Part shown: positions 37,169 to 46,172 of the stretch, in pieces
Position numbering within the stretch: the first letter of the stretch is position 1
Layout of the letters: each line of letters starts with the position of its first letter
Assembly (NCBI RefSeq): GCF_900114215.1
Contig: NZ_FOSG01000028.1
Coordinates: 1 to 63,252 of the forward strand
Source of the DNA: Streptomyces mangrovi
Lineage (GTDB): Bacteria; Actinomycetota; Actinomycetes; Streptomycetales; Streptomycetaceae
Reading direction: 5' to 3'
DNA: 63,252 nt
The notes under the pieces: generated by a model
What the model was told of the DNA's origin: nothing
The model's input: only the letters and a program-made list of their open reading frames with translations
Databases searched by the model: none
Position numbers and translations under genes: made by a program

Positions 37169-37321
37169 GCGCCCATTGTCCGTCACGGCACGCGGAGGGC
37201 GCACGGGCGGCGCACGGAGCGGCGCGCGGCGGACGGCGGCGGAACGGCGTACCGGGCGGCCGCCGCACAGACGCCGCGCGTGCGCCGCATAGTCGCCACC
37301 CGGACGGGCATATGGCACGGC

Positions 37322-38959
37322 ATGAGCCGAGAGCCCCTCCGGCCTCGCCGGGCCCCCGCCCGCCGGGCCGCAGCCGTTCCCCGTGCTCTGCGTCGCCGCT
37401 TCCGGGCGCACCGGCCCGCGCCGGTGCACTCCCTGAGCCACACCCCCCACCCGTACGCCCGGGCGTTCGCGCTGGCCGCCGTCACGCTGCTCGGTGCCTG
37501 GCTGGGACTGCTCGTCGTGGGCAGCGTGAAGGCGGACGTGGGACCGGTGGACACCCGGATGTCACTGCGCCCCTCGCTGACCGGGGGCACCGAGATCAGC
37601 GTGCCGCCGCTCGGCGCGCTCGAACTGGACAGCCACCTCGCCCCGCTCGCCCTGGACGTCGACATCGACCAGCTCGACCCCGAGCGCGCCCAGGCCCTGA
37701 TAGACCGCCCGGAGCGGATCAGCGGCCTGGAGGCGCAGATCACCCGTGACGTGCGGTCCGGTACACAGGACCTGGCGGTGAAGGCCTCCGTCGCGGTGGT
37801 CGCCGGCGCCACGGCGCTCGGCCTGGCCGTCTACCGGCGCCCGCGGCGCGCGCTCGCGGCGGGCGGCCTCGCCCTCGCGCTCCTGGCGGCCTCCGGCGCG
37901 AGCGCCTACGCGACGTGGAACCCGAAGTCGCTGCTGGAGCCGAAGTTCTCCGGACTGCTGGCCAGCGCGCCGAGCGTGGTGGGCAACGCGCGCAGCATCG
38001 TCACCGACTTCGACGTCTACCAGCAGGAGCTGGCGCGCCTGGTCACCAACGTCACCAAGCTCTACGACGCCACCTCCACGCTCCCCGCCTACCAGCCGGA
38101 TCCCAGCACCATCCGTGTGCTGCACGTCTCCGACATCCACCTCAACCCGGCCGCGTGGCACATCGTCAGGTCGCTGGTCGAGCAGTACGAGATCGCCGTG
38201 ATCATCGACTCGGGCGACACCATGGACCACGGCACCGCGACCGAGAACGGCTTCCTGGACCCGGTCGAGGACCTCGGCGCGCCGTACGTGTGGGTGCGCG
38301 GCAACCACGACTCGCTCACCACCCAGAAGTACATCGAGGAGCTGGACAACACCCACGTCCTGGACGACGGGAAGCCGGTGACCGTGGGCGGTCTGCGGAT
38401 CGCGGGCATCGGCGACCCGCAGTTCACCCCGGACCGCTCGGTGGTCGCCAAGGGCGACGCGGCCGAGCGCGTCGCGGGCCGGAAACTGGCCGCCTCGCTG
38501 CGCAGGAGCGCGGCGGCGGACAAGCCGGTGCACATCGCCGCCGCGCACAACCCGATCGCGGCCCAGCAGACGGACGGCGACGTGCCCCTGGTGCTGGCCG
38601 GCCACGTCCACCGCCGGGAGTCGCGGGTGATGGAGGAGGGCACCCGGCTGATGATCGAGGGCTCCACGGGCGGCGGCGGACTGCGGGCCGTGGAGGGTGA
38701 CGAGCCGCAGAAGGTGATGACCTCGGTGCTCTACCTGGACCGGGACACCAAGCGGCTCCAGGCGTGGGACGAGATCACCCTGGGCGGTCTGGGTCTGACG
38801 ACGGCCGAGGTCAGCCGTCATCTGCCGGAGGACGTGGAGCCGGGCAGCTCCCCGTCCCCGTCCCCCTCCGACTCCCCGTCCGACTCCCCGTCCGACTCCC
38901 CGTCCGAGTCCCCGTCCCGATCCCCGTCCCCGTCGCCGTCCGGGCGGCCCGCCGACTAG
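37322..38959 (+). CDS. membrane-bound metallophosphoesterase
   Basis: 545 residues from ATG 37322. One membrane helix at about 45-66 (FALAAVTLLGAWLGLLVVGS), an external domain, two more hydrophobic segments around 155-200, then a calcineurin-like phosphoesterase domain (~260-500) with metal-binding motifs VLHVSDIHLNP, IDSGDTMDHG, WVRGNHDS and LAGHVHRRES. The end is a Ser/Pro repeat (SPSDSPSDSPSDSPSES) encoded by a tandem DNA repeat near 38860-38920. Likely dephosphorylates a wall or membrane substrate at the cell surface. Confidence 0.9.
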   Translation: MSREPLRPRRAPARRAAAVPRALRRRFRAHRPAPVHSLSHTPHPYARAFALAAVTLLGAWLGLLVVGSVKADVGPVDTRMSLRPSLTGGTEISVPPLGALELDSHLAPLALDVDIDQLDPERAQALIDRPERISGLEAQITRDVRSGTQDLAVKASVAVVAGATALGLAVYRRPRRALAAGGLALALLAASGASAYATWNPKSLLEPKFSGLLASAPSVVGNARSIVTDFDVYQQELARLVTNVTKLYDATSTLPAYQPDPSTIRVLHVSDIHLNPAAWHIVRSLVEQYEIAVIIDSGDTMDHGTATENGFLDPVEDLGAPYVWVRGNHDSLTTQKYIEELDNTHVLDDGKPVTVGGLRIAGIGDPQFTPDRSVVAKGDAAERVAGRKLAASLRRSAAADKPVHIAAAHNPIAAQQTDGDVPLVLAGHVHRRESRVMEEGTRLMIEGSTGGGGLRAVEGDEPQKVMTSVLYLDRDTKRLQAWDEITLGGLGLTTAEVSRHLPEDVEPGSSPSPSPSDSPSDSPSDSPSESPSRSPSPSPSGRPAD

Positions 38960-39061
38960 CCCACCCGGGCGCCGCCGGAAATCCGTTTTGGCGATCCGTC
39001 CCGCCATCCCATATGCTTCTCACGTCCCCGACGCGCCGAGAAGCGCCCAGGTGGGCCATCA

Positions 39062-39134
39062 GCCCTCATCGTCTAGTGGCCCAGGACGCCGCCCTTTCAA
39101 GGCGGTAGCACGGGTTCGAATCCCGTTGGGGGCA
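39062..39134 (+). tRNA. tRNA-Glu (anticodon UUC)
   Basis: GCCCTCA/TGGGGGC acceptor, anticodon loop CTTTCAA with TTC, T-arm CGGGTTCGAATCCCG. First of a three-tRNA operon. Confidence 0.97.
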
Positions 39135-39172
39135 CGCACAACCTGTGCGAGACTGGTGCTCGTACATAGCTT

Positions 39173-39247
39173 GGTCCTGTGGAGCAGTTTGGAGTGCTCG
39201 CCACCCTGTCAAGGTGGAGGCCGCGGGTTCAAATCCCGTCAGGACCG
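39173..39247 (+). tRNA. tRNA-Asp (anticodon GUC), copy 1
   Basis: GGTCCTG/CAGGACC acceptor, anticodon loop CTGTCAA, T-arm GCGGGTTCAAATCCCGT. Identical over its whole length to the copy at 45684-45758. Confidence 0.97.
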
Positions 39248-39251
39248 CTGC

Positions 39252-39325
39252 GGCTGGGTAGCTCAGTTGGTACGAGCGTCCGCCTGAAAAGCGGAAGGTC
39301 GCCGGTTCGACCCCGGCCCCAGCCA
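39252..39325 (+). tRNA. tRNA-Phe (anticodon GAA)
   Basis: GGCTGGG/CCCAGCC acceptor, D-arm GCTCAGTTGGTACGAGC, anticodon loop CTGAAAA with GAA, T-arm GCCGGTTCGACCCCGGC. Last of the operon, only 4 bases after tRNA-Asp. Confidence 0.97.
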
Positions 39326-39330
39326 CCGCA

Positions 39331-39372
39331 GGTGAAAGCCCCGCTCCGGGTCTCCGGAGCGGGGCTTTCACC
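39331..39372 (+). terminator. terminator of the tRNA-Glu-Asp-Phe operon
   Basis: Perfect 19-bp stem beginning GGTGAAAGCCCCGCTCCGG, loop gtct, then its reverse complement; starts 6 bases after tRNA-Phe. Confidence 0.95.
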
Positions 39373-39415
39373 GTTTCCGCGCCAGTCCGTACGCCGACGG
39401 GGTCAGGCACCGAGG

Positions 39416-39754
39416 TCAGCGCCGCAGCCCGAGGATCAGCCGGACGGAATCCTCCACACGGTGCAGTTCGCCCGGGGCCAGCAGCCCGAGCTTCCTCCGA
39501 AGCCGCGGCTTGGCCACGGTGTGGATGTCCGCACAGTCCACGTAGGACTCGTCGTACTTCGTCAGGCCCGCGTCCGGTCCGATCGGGACATGGGTGGGCT
39601 GCGGGCCGGGCGTGCCGGTGATGAGTGCGACCGTGACCGAGGCGAGCGGCTCCGCGATCCGGTTGACGGTGAGCACGACCACCGGATGCGGTCCCACCGG
39701 CTGGGGCAGCGCACAGACCCACACCTCACCGCGCAGAGCCGTCCCAGGACTCAC
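39416..39754 (-). CDS. MazF/PemK-type toxin
   Basis: 112 residues. GTG 39754 overlaps the stop of the antitoxin gene (GTGA). MazF-type features: N-terminal GEVWVCALPQPVGPHPVVVL (the RGEIWW-like strand), VALITGTPG in the core, SYVDCADIHTVAKPRL and a helical end. MazF proteins are sequence-specific ribonucleases that stop growth. The usual order antitoxin-toxin and translational coupling are present. Confidence 0.85.
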   Translation of the reverse strand: MSPGTALRGEVWVCALPQPVGPHPVVVLTVNRIAEPLASVTVALITGTPGPQPTHVPIGPDAGLTKYDESYVDCADIHTVAKPRLRRKLGLLAPGELHRVEDSVRLILGLRR

Positions 39755-40125
39755 CACTGCGTCTCGTCCGCTGCCGCGAGTTCGGCCTCACTCGGCTCGG
39801 CCACGCCCTCGGGCAGCGGCGCGGCCTGCCCCTGGTAGAAGGCACGGATCTCCTCGGTCGCCCCCACCTCGGCCGCCTCCCTGGCGAGGAGCCTCAGCCC
39901 TTCGCGAAGGGCGTCGGAAGTCGAGTCGAGATGCAGCGTCCGCATGACCTCCTGAAGGGCCTCCACCTCATCGCTACGGAGCCGGACCTGTGCCAGCTTG
40001 CTGGGCCCGAGCACAGGCGCCGCCGCGTTGCGCCCGGATGTCTTCGCGGCGGGCTTCCGGGCCAGCCGTTTCCCGCGGGTCGATGCGGTGTCCACTCCTC
40101 CTCCAGCCTGTCGTACAAATGTCAT
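39751..40125 (-). CDS. antitoxin of the MazF-type toxin (ribbon-helix-helix-like)
   Basis: 124 residues from ATG 40125. A basic N-terminus (RGKRLARKPAAKTSGRN), a likely ribbon-helix-helix DNA-binding core (LAQVRLRSDEVEALQEVMRT, then STSDALREGLRLLAREAAE), and an acidic C-terminus (VAEPSEAELAAADETQW) that should neutralise the toxin. The message may be leaderless: TTGACG on the minus strand near 40156-40161 and CATATT 18 bases further put the transcription start at about the ATG. Confidence 0.8.
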   Translation of the reverse strand: MTFVRQAGGGVDTASTRGKRLARKPAAKTSGRNAAAPVLGPSKLAQVRLRSDEVEALQEVMRTLHLDSTSDALREGLRLLAREAAEVGATEEIRAFYQGQAAPLPEGVAEPSEAELAAADETQW

Positions 40126-40185
40126 ACACCCAATATGGAGCCCGCGGCCGACGTGCGTCAAGGAAGTCGCCCCAGCCGGACATGG

Positions 40186-41361
40186 TCAGGACCCGCCGGC
40201 CCGGCCGCCCGGGTGGCGGTGGCGCAGGATCCAGAAGACGGCGCAGGAGACGATCGCCCAGCCGACCAGCACCAGGTAGGGCTGCGCGTGCGGATAACCC
40301 GGGAAGTAGACGGCCGTGTGCTGGGCGTTGACGGAGGCGCCGGGCGGGAGCCAGCGGCCGATGGTGCCCAGCGGTGAGGGCAGCAGGGGCCAGGAGACCG
40401 CTCCCCCGGAGGAGGGGTTGCCGATGAGGACCATCAGGCCCCAGGTGGGGAGCATGGCCCAGCGGCCGATCAGGGCCTGGAACATGGTGAAGACCATGCC
40501 CGAGGTGAACATGGTCAGGGCGAGGATCATCCAGGAGTGGACGAAGGGGAAGTCGACCGCGTTCAGCAGCCAGTCCACGGCCGCCGCGATGGCGAAGCCG
40601 CCCAGCAGCGAGTAGGCGGCCGTGAAGGCGATCCGCTCGGCGGGGTTCAGGTCCCTGGCGTGGACGCTCATCTGGATGGCCCCGATGAAGCCGGTGACCA
40701 CCGCCGCGAGGGTGACGTAGAACAGGGCCAGGCCGCGCGGGTCGCCCGGGTCCAGCGGTTTGGCGTCCCGCACCGCCACCCGCAGTCCGGTCTCCTCGCC
40801 CACCGAGCGGGCGGCCTCGGTCAGCAGCTCGGCCACGGAGGCGCCCGAGGCGCTGGAGACCTCCAGCACCGGCCGCCCCCGGCCCGGGTCGGCGGGGACG
40901 CGCAGCACGGCGAAGACCTTCTGCGACTCCAGGGCCTCGTCGGCCGCCGCCGCGGTGGGGTACTCGCGCAGTTCCAGGGAGGAGCTCAGGTCCTCACCGA
41001 TCGCGGCGGCGAACGCCTGCGCGCGCTCCCGCTGGACGGGGACGTCCCCGGTGGCGCCGACGACCGCCACGGGGATGCGGCGCGGGGTGGGATCGGCCAT
41101 GGCGTAGGTGTACGAGCCGGCGAAGAGCCCGGCCGCGGCGGCGATGAGCAGCGACAGCACGGCGGCGGGCAGGAAGGGCGAATCCTTGAAGCGCCGCCAC
41201 CGTCCGGCGGCGCCCCCTGCCCGGCGGCCCTGTCCGGTTTCCTCCCCGGCGCGGGCATCATGAGAGCCGTGCGCGGTGCGCGAGTCGTCGGGACCGCCGG
41301 TGCCTTCGGTGCCTTCGGGACCGTCAGGGCCGTCGGAGAGGGGGTGGCGCCGGTCGTTCAT
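40186..41361 (-). CDS. DUF3533-type (YhgE/Pip-related) membrane protein
   Basis: 391 residues. Hydrophilic N-terminus of ~60 residues, a membrane helix (FLPAAVLSLLIAAAAGLFAGSYTYA), a ~120-residue external domain, then four to five more helices (LALFYVTLAAVVTGFIGAIQMSV; SWMILALTMFTSGMVFTMFQALIG; LVLVGWAIVSCAVFWIL). The layout is that of ABC-2/YhgE-like membrane proteins, but no ATPase is adjacent. Function unknown. Divergent from hrpA. Confidence 0.8.
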   Translation of the reverse strand: MNDRRHPLSDGPDGPEGTEGTGGPDDSRTAHGSHDARAGEETGQGRRAGGAAGRWRRFKDSPFLPAAVLSLLIAAAAGLFAGSYTYAMADPTPRRIPVAVVGATGDVPVQRERAQAFAAAIGEDLSSSLELREYPTAAAADEALESQKVFAVLRVPADPGRGRPVLEVSSASGASVAELLTEAARSVGEETGLRVAVRDAKPLDPGDPRGLALFYVTLAAVVTGFIGAIQMSVHARDLNPAERIAFTAAYSLLGGFAIAAAVDWLLNAVDFPFVHSWMILALTMFTSGMVFTMFQALIGRWAMLPTWGLMVLIGNPSSGGAVSWPLLPSPLGTIGRWLPPGASVNAQHTAVYFPGYPHAQPYLVLVGWAIVSCAVFWILRHRHPGGRAGGS

Positions 41362-41467
41362 GCGCTCACCCTAGACAGTCGTTTCGCCCATATCGCCGCA
41401 AGCCGGTCACGGGGAGCGGTGAATTGATTCGCCCGGCACTCGGTGCGGGTGCGATCCTGGAGCCCGT

Positions 41468-44400
41468 ATGTCCACTGTGTCTGATCCCAGCCTCCCCGCC
41501 GTCCTGGAGCGACTGCCCGAGCTGATGCTGCGCGACCAGCAGCGGCTCGGCCGCCGTCTGGAGGGCACCCGCCGCATCCGCAAGCCGGAGGCGCGGCGTG
41601 CCGTGCTCGCGGAGATCGCCGCCGAGGTCGAGCAGGCCGAGCTGCGCGTGGCCGCCCGGCGGGACGCCGTCCCCGCGATCGACTACCCCGAGCAGCTCCC
41701 CGTCAGCCAGAAGAAGGACGAGATCCTCCAGGCGATACGGGACAACCAGGTCGTGATCGTCGCGGGCGAGACCGGCTCCGGCAAGACCACCCAGATCCCC
41801 AAGATCTGCCTGGAGCTCGGGCGCGGGGTGAAGGGGCTGATCGGGCACACCCAGCCGCGCCGGATCGCGGCCCGCACGGTGGCCGAGCGCGTCGCCGAGG
41901 AGCTGCGCACGCCGCTGGGCGAGGCGGTGGGCTGGAAGGTCCGCTTCACCGACCAGGTGGGCGAGGACACCCTGGTCAAGCTGATGACGGACGGCATCCT
42001 GCTGGCCGAGATCCAGACCGACCGCGAGCTGCGCCGGTACGACACGATCATCATCGACGAGGCGCACGAGCGCAGCCTCAACATCGACTTCCTGCTGGGC
42101 TATCTCGCCCGGCTGCTGCCCCGCCGCCCGGATCTCAAGGTCGTCATCACCTCCGCGACGATCGACCCCGAGCGCTTCTCCCGCCACTTCGGCGACGCCC
42201 CGATCGTGGAGGTGTCCGGCCGTACGTACCCGGTGGAGGTCCGCTACCGGCCGCTGCTGGAGGAAGAGGGCGACAACCCCGACCGGGACCAGGTCACCGC
42301 GATCTGCGACGCGGTCGACGAACTCCAGGCCGAGGGACCGGGCGACATCCTGGTCTTCCTCTCCGGCGAGCGGGAGATCCGCGATACCGCCGACGCGCTG
42401 AACAGGAAGAACCTGCGCCACGCGGCGAAGCCGCATATCGGGCACGAGACGGAGGTGCTGCCGCTGTACGCGCGGCTGTCGCACGCCGAGCAGCACCGGG
42501 TGTTCCAGAAGCACGGCGGCCGGCGGATCGTGCTGGCCACCAACGTCGCCGAGACCTCGCTGACCGTCCCCGGCATCAAGTACGTCATCGACACCGGCAC
42601 CGCCCGCATCTCCCGCTACAGCCACCGCACCAAGGTGCAGCGGCTGCCGATCGAGCCGGTCTCGCAGGCCAGCGCCAACCAGCGCAAGGGCCGCTGCGGC
42701 CGGACCTCGGACGGCATCTGCGTCCGGCTGTACTCCGAGGAGGACTTCCTCTCCCGGCCGGAGTTCACCGACCCGGAGATCCTGCGCACCAACCTGGCCT
42801 CCGTCATCCTCCAGATGACCGCCGCGGGACTGGGCGACATCGAGCGCTTCCCCTTCATCGACCCGCCGGACCACCGCAGCATCAAGGCCGGTGTGCAGCT
42901 GCTGGAGGAACTGGGCGCGCTGGATCCGAAGCAGAAGGACCCGCGCAGGCGCCTGACGGAGACGGGGCGGAAGCTGGCGCAGTTCCCCGTCGACCCGCGG
43001 CTGGCGCGGATGGTGCTGGAGGCCGACCGCAACGGCTGCGTCCGCGAGGTCATGGTGATCGCCGCGGCGCTGTCCATCCAGGACCCGCGCGAGCGCCCCG
43101 CCGACAAGCAGCAGCAGGCCGACCAGCAGCACGCCCGGTTCCGCGACGAGAACAGCGACTTCCTCGCCCTGCTCAACCTGTGGCGTTACGTGCGCGAGCG
43201 GCAGAAGGAGCTGTCCTCCTCGGCCTTCCGCCGGATGTGCAGGTCCGAGTTCCTCAACTACCTGCGCATACGGGAGTGGCAGGACATCTACGTCCAGCTC
43301 CGCCAGGTCGCCAAGTCCATGGGCGTCCACATGAACGACCAGGACGCGGACGCCGACCGCGTCCACCAGTCGCTGCTGGCGGGCCTGCTGTCGCACATCG
43401 GGCTCAAGGAGATCAAGGAGAGCGGGAAGAGCTCCCCGGGCGAGGGCGGGCGGGAGAGCGCGAAGGGCAACGAGTACCTGGGCGCGCGCAGCGCCAAGTT
43501 CGCCGTCTTCCCCGGCTCCGCGCTGTTCAGAAAGCCGCCGCGCTGGATCATGTCGGCCGAGCTGGTGGAGACCTCGCGGCTGTGGGCGCGGGTCAACGCG
43601 AAGATCGACCCGGACTGGATCGAGCCGCTCGCCGGCCATCTGGTCAAGCGCGTCCACAGCGAGCCGCACTGGGAGCAGAAGCAGGCGGCGGTGATGGCCT
43701 ACGAGAAGGTGACGCTGTACGGCGTGCCCATCGTGGCCCGGCGCAAGGTGAACTACGGGCGCATCGACCCGGAGACCTGCCGCGAGCTGTTCATCCGCAA
43801 CGCCCTGGTGGAGGGCGACTGGCGCACCCACCACCAGTTCTTCCACGACAACCGCCGGCTGCTGGGCGAGGTGGAGGAGCTGGAGCACCGGGCCCGCCGC
43901 CGCGACATCCTCGTCGACGACGAGACGCTGTTCGACTTCTACGACCAGCGCGTGCCCGAACACGTCGTCTCCGGCGCGCACTTCGACTCCTGGTGGAAGC
44001 GCAAACGCCAGGAGGAGCCGGACCTGCTCAACTTCGAGAAGTCCATGCTCATCAACGAGCGGGCCGGGCAGGTCACCAAGGACGACTACCCCGACTCCTG
44101 GCGCCAGGGCAGGCTGCGGTTCCGGGTGACGTACCAGTTCGAGCCGGGCGCGGACGCCGACGGCGTCACCGTCCACATCCCCCTCCAGGTGCTCAACCAG
44201 GTCTCCTGTGAGGGCTTCGACTGGCAGATCCCGGGGCTGCGCGCGGATCTGGTCACCGAGCTGATCCGCTCGCTGCCCAAGCCGGTCCGCCGCAACTACG
44301 TGCCCGCCCCCGACTTCGCCCGGCGCTTCCTGGACACCGTCGCCGGGGAGGACGGTGGCATCCCCCGGGAGACGCTGAACGAGCCGCTGACGGCCGTGCT

Positions 44401-45532
44401 GGCGCGGGGGCTGACGCGGATGACGGGGGTGCGGGTGACCCCGGAGGACTTCGACCCGTCCAGGGTCCCCGACCATTTGAAGATCACCTTCCGGGTGGTG
44501 GACGAGCGGCGCCGCAAGGTCTCCGGCGATGCCGAGAGCAAGGACCTGGAGGAGCTGAGGGACGCCCTGCGCCCGCGTACCCGGGCCGCGCTGTCCGAGG
44601 CGTTCGACTCCGCCCGGGAGAAGGGCGGCGACGTCGGCGGCGGCGGTCTGGAGCAGCGCACCGGGCTGACCTCCTGGACCGTCGGCGCCCTGCCGCGCAC
44701 CTTCGAGACCCGGCGGGCCGGCCAGCCGGTCAGGGCGTACCCGGCGCTGGTGGACGACGGCGCCTCGGTGTCGGTGAAGCTCTTCGACACCGAGGACGAG
44801 CAGCGCGAGGCGATGTGGCGCGGCACACGCCGGCTGATCCTGCTCAACCTCCCCTCCAATCCGGCCAAGTTCGCCCAGTCCAAGCTCACCAACCAGGACC
44901 GGCTCTCCCTCGCCGCCTCCCCGCACGGCAGCGTCCAGGCGCTGTTCGACGACTGCGTGGCGGCCGCCGCGGACCGGCTGATCGCGGCGCACGGCGGCCC
45001 GGCCTGGGACGAGGAGGGCTTCCGCAAGCTCTTCGACGCCGTGCGCGCCGACATCACCGACGCGACGGTGGCGACGGTGCGGCAGGTGCGCGAGGTGCTC
45101 GCCGCCCGGCAGTCGTGCGAGCGGCGGATGAAGTCGCCGCCGCTGTCGGTCAGTCCGACGCTGGCGCCGAACCTCGCGGATGTGCGGCAGCAGCTCACGG
45201 AGCTGGTCGGCCCGGGTTTCGTGACCGCCCACGGCGCCCGGCGCCTGCCGGACCTGCTGCGCTATCTGACGGCCGTGGACCGCCGCCTGCAGCAACTGCC
45301 CACAGGCGTCGACCGGGACCGCGCCCGGATGGCGAAGGTGAAGGAGATGCGGGACGAGTACGAGTGGCTGCTGGAGCAGTTCCCGAAGGGGCGGCCGGTG
45401 CCTCGGGAGGCGCGGGAGATCCGCTGGATGATCGAGGAGCTGCGGGTCAGCTACTTCGCGCACGCCCTGGGGACGGCGTACCCGGTCTCGGACAAGCGCA
45501 TCGTGAAGGCGGTGGACGCGGCGGCGCCGTAG
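41468..45532 (+). CDS. hrpA: ATP-dependent RNA helicase HrpA
   Basis: 1354 residues, the usual length of bacterial HrpA. DEAH-box helicase with Walker A AGETGSGKTTQIPKI (~98), DEAH at ~197, SAT (ITSATID), and motif VI QRKGRCGRTSDGIC. HA2, OB-fold and the long DUF3418 C-terminal domain follow (DSWWKRKRQEEPDLLNF). HrpA acts on mRNA and stalled ribosomes; no signal of secretion. Start ATG 41468. Confidence 0.96.
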   Translation: MSTVSDPSLPAVLERLPELMLRDQQRLGRRLEGTRRIRKPEARRAVLAEIAAEVEQAELRVAARRDAVPAIDYPEQLPVSQKKDEILQAIRDNQVVIVAGETGSGKTTQIPKICLELGRGVKGLIGHTQPRRIAARTVAERVAEELRTPLGEAVGWKVRFTDQVGEDTLVKLMTDGILLAEIQTDRELRRYDTIIIDEAHERSLNIDFLLGYLARLLPRRPDLKVVITSATIDPERFSRHFGDAPIVEVSGRTYPVEVRYRPLLEEEGDNPDRDQVTAICDAVDELQAEGPGDILVFLSGEREIRDTADALNRKNLRHAAKPHIGHETEVLPLYARLSHAEQHRVFQKHGGRRIVLATNVAETSLTVPGIKYVIDTGTARISRYSHRTKVQRLPIEPVSQASANQRKGRCGRTSDGICVRLYSEEDFLSRPEFTDPEILRTNLASVILQMTAAGLGDIERFPFIDPPDHRSIKAGVQLLEELGALDPKQKDPRRRLTETGRKLAQFPVDPRLARMVLEADRNGCVREVMVIAAALSIQDPRERPADKQQQADQQHARFRDENSDFLALLNLWRYVRERQKELSSSAFRRMCRSEFLNYLRIREWQDIYVQLRQVAKSMGVHMNDQDADADRVHQSLLAGLLSHIGLKEIKESGKSSPGEGGRESAKGNEYLGARSAKFAVFPGSALFRKPPRWIMSAELVETSRLWARVNAKIDPDWIEPLAGHLVKRVHSEPHWEQKQAAVMAYEKVTLYGVPIVARRKVNYGRIDPETCRELFIRNALVEGDWRTHHQFFHDNRRLLGEVEELEHRARRRDILVDDETLFDFYDQRVPEHVVSGAHFDSWWKRKRQEEPDLLNFEKSMLINERAGQVTKDDYPDSWRQGRLRFRVTYQFEPGADADGVTVHIPLQVLNQVSCEGFDWQIPGLRADLVTELIRSLPKPVRRNYVPAPDFARRFLDTVAGEDGGIPRETLNEPLTAVLARGLTRMTGVRVTPEDFDPSRVPDHLKITFRVVDERRRKVSGDAESKDLEELRDALRPRTRAALSEAFDSAREKGGDVGGGGLEQRTGLTSWTVGALPRTFETRRAGQPVRAYPALVDDGASVSVKLFDTEDEQREAMWRGTRRLILLNLPSNPAKFAQSKLTNQDRLSLAASPHGSVQALFDDCVAAAADRLIAAHGGPAWDEEGFRKLFDAVRADITDATVATVRQVREVLAARQSCERRMKSPPLSVSPTLAPNLADVRQQLTELVGPGFVTAHGARRLPDLLRYLTAVDRRLQQLPTGVDRDRARMAKVKEMRDEYEWLLEQFPKGRPVPREAREIRWMIEELRVSYFAHALGTAYPVSDKRIVKAVDAAAP

Positions 45533-45683
45533 CGGGACCGGTGGCAGGACCGGCCGCGAGACGGTGGCGGGCCGGTGGCGGACCGGTAGTGGGCCGGGGA
45601 CTGTGAGTGAGTTCGCTTTGTGTCCCTGAGCTGCTGTAGAGTCCTTCTCGCAGCTCGGGCAGCGCCCGGCGCTGCGGCTCCCA

Positions 45684-45758
45684 GGTCCTGTGGAGCAGTT
45701 TGGAGTGCTCGCCACCCTGTCAAGGTGGAGGCCGCGGGTTCAAATCCCGTCAGGACCG
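45684..45758 (+). tRNA. tRNA-Asp (anticodon GUC), copy 2
   Basis: Same 75 bases as 39173-39247, here as a single gene with TAGAGT as a likely -10 near 45636. Confidence 0.97.
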
Positions 45759-45763
45759 CATCG

Positions 45764-45796
45764 AGTGGCCCGGATCCCCCGTGGATCCGGGCCACT
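45764..45796 (+). terminator. terminator of single tRNA-Asp gene
   Basis: AGTGGCCCGGATCC-cccgt-GGATCCGGGCCACT, perfect 14-bp stem followed by GGCTGTTTT. Confidence 0.95.
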
Positions 45797-45890
45797 GGCT
45801 GTTTTGCGCGCCTCCGGGCATCCCGGGCGCACGAGCCGTCTTGACGGCTCCTCAGGCCGCGGGTACCCCTGCTACAGGGAGGTGGGCGCG

Positions 45891-46172
45891 ATGCCGACGA
45901 CTCCGGAGTATCCGCGGCACGAGACACGGGCCCTGCTGCGGGCCCATCTGTCCGCCGCGACGCGTTACGGCCACGCCACCCGGCACTGCCCGGTCTGCCA
46001 CCGGCTGCAGCGGCTGGCGATGGAGCCCGCGGGCGAGCGCCCCGGCGGGCCGCCCGCGATCGCCTCCTCCGTTCCGCGCCCGGAACCGCCCGTGCGGCCC
46101 GTGCGGTCCGTACGCCCCGGCGAGGGCCCCGAACCGCCCACGGAGGGCCGGCCGGGCCCAGGCGGCCCCTGA
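45891..46172 (+). CDS. small CxxC protein, DUF6274-like
   Basis: 93 residues, ATG 45891 with AGGGAGGTG upstream. Residues 8-45 look conserved (RHETRALLRAHLSAATRYGH, then RHCPVCHRLQRLAM) and contain CPVCH plus neighbouring histidines that may bind zinc. The rest is Pro/Arg-rich and variable. I recall similar proteins beside bldC in other Streptomyces (DUF6274), but the name is uncertain and the function unknown. Confidence 0.65.
   Translation: MPTTPEYPRHETRALLRAHLSAATRYGHATRHCPVCHRLQRLAMEPAGERPGGPPAIASSVPRPEPPVRPVRSVRPGEGPEPPTEGRPGPGGP

Noticed and set aside
37169..37321. Fluoride riboswitch ahead of the crcB operon
   Set aside because: Looked for the crcB motif upstream of the zincin and crcB genes and saw no match.
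38855..38945. Tandem repeat of TCCCCGTCCGAC-like units
   Set aside because: Encodes the Ser/Pro tail of the metallophosphoesterase; ordinary low complexity.
41366..45715. Very long open frame (1449 codons) on the minus strand
   Set aside because: It is antisense to hrpA. High GC with G/C-ending codons leaves few stops on the other strand; the translation is low-complexity with no domains.
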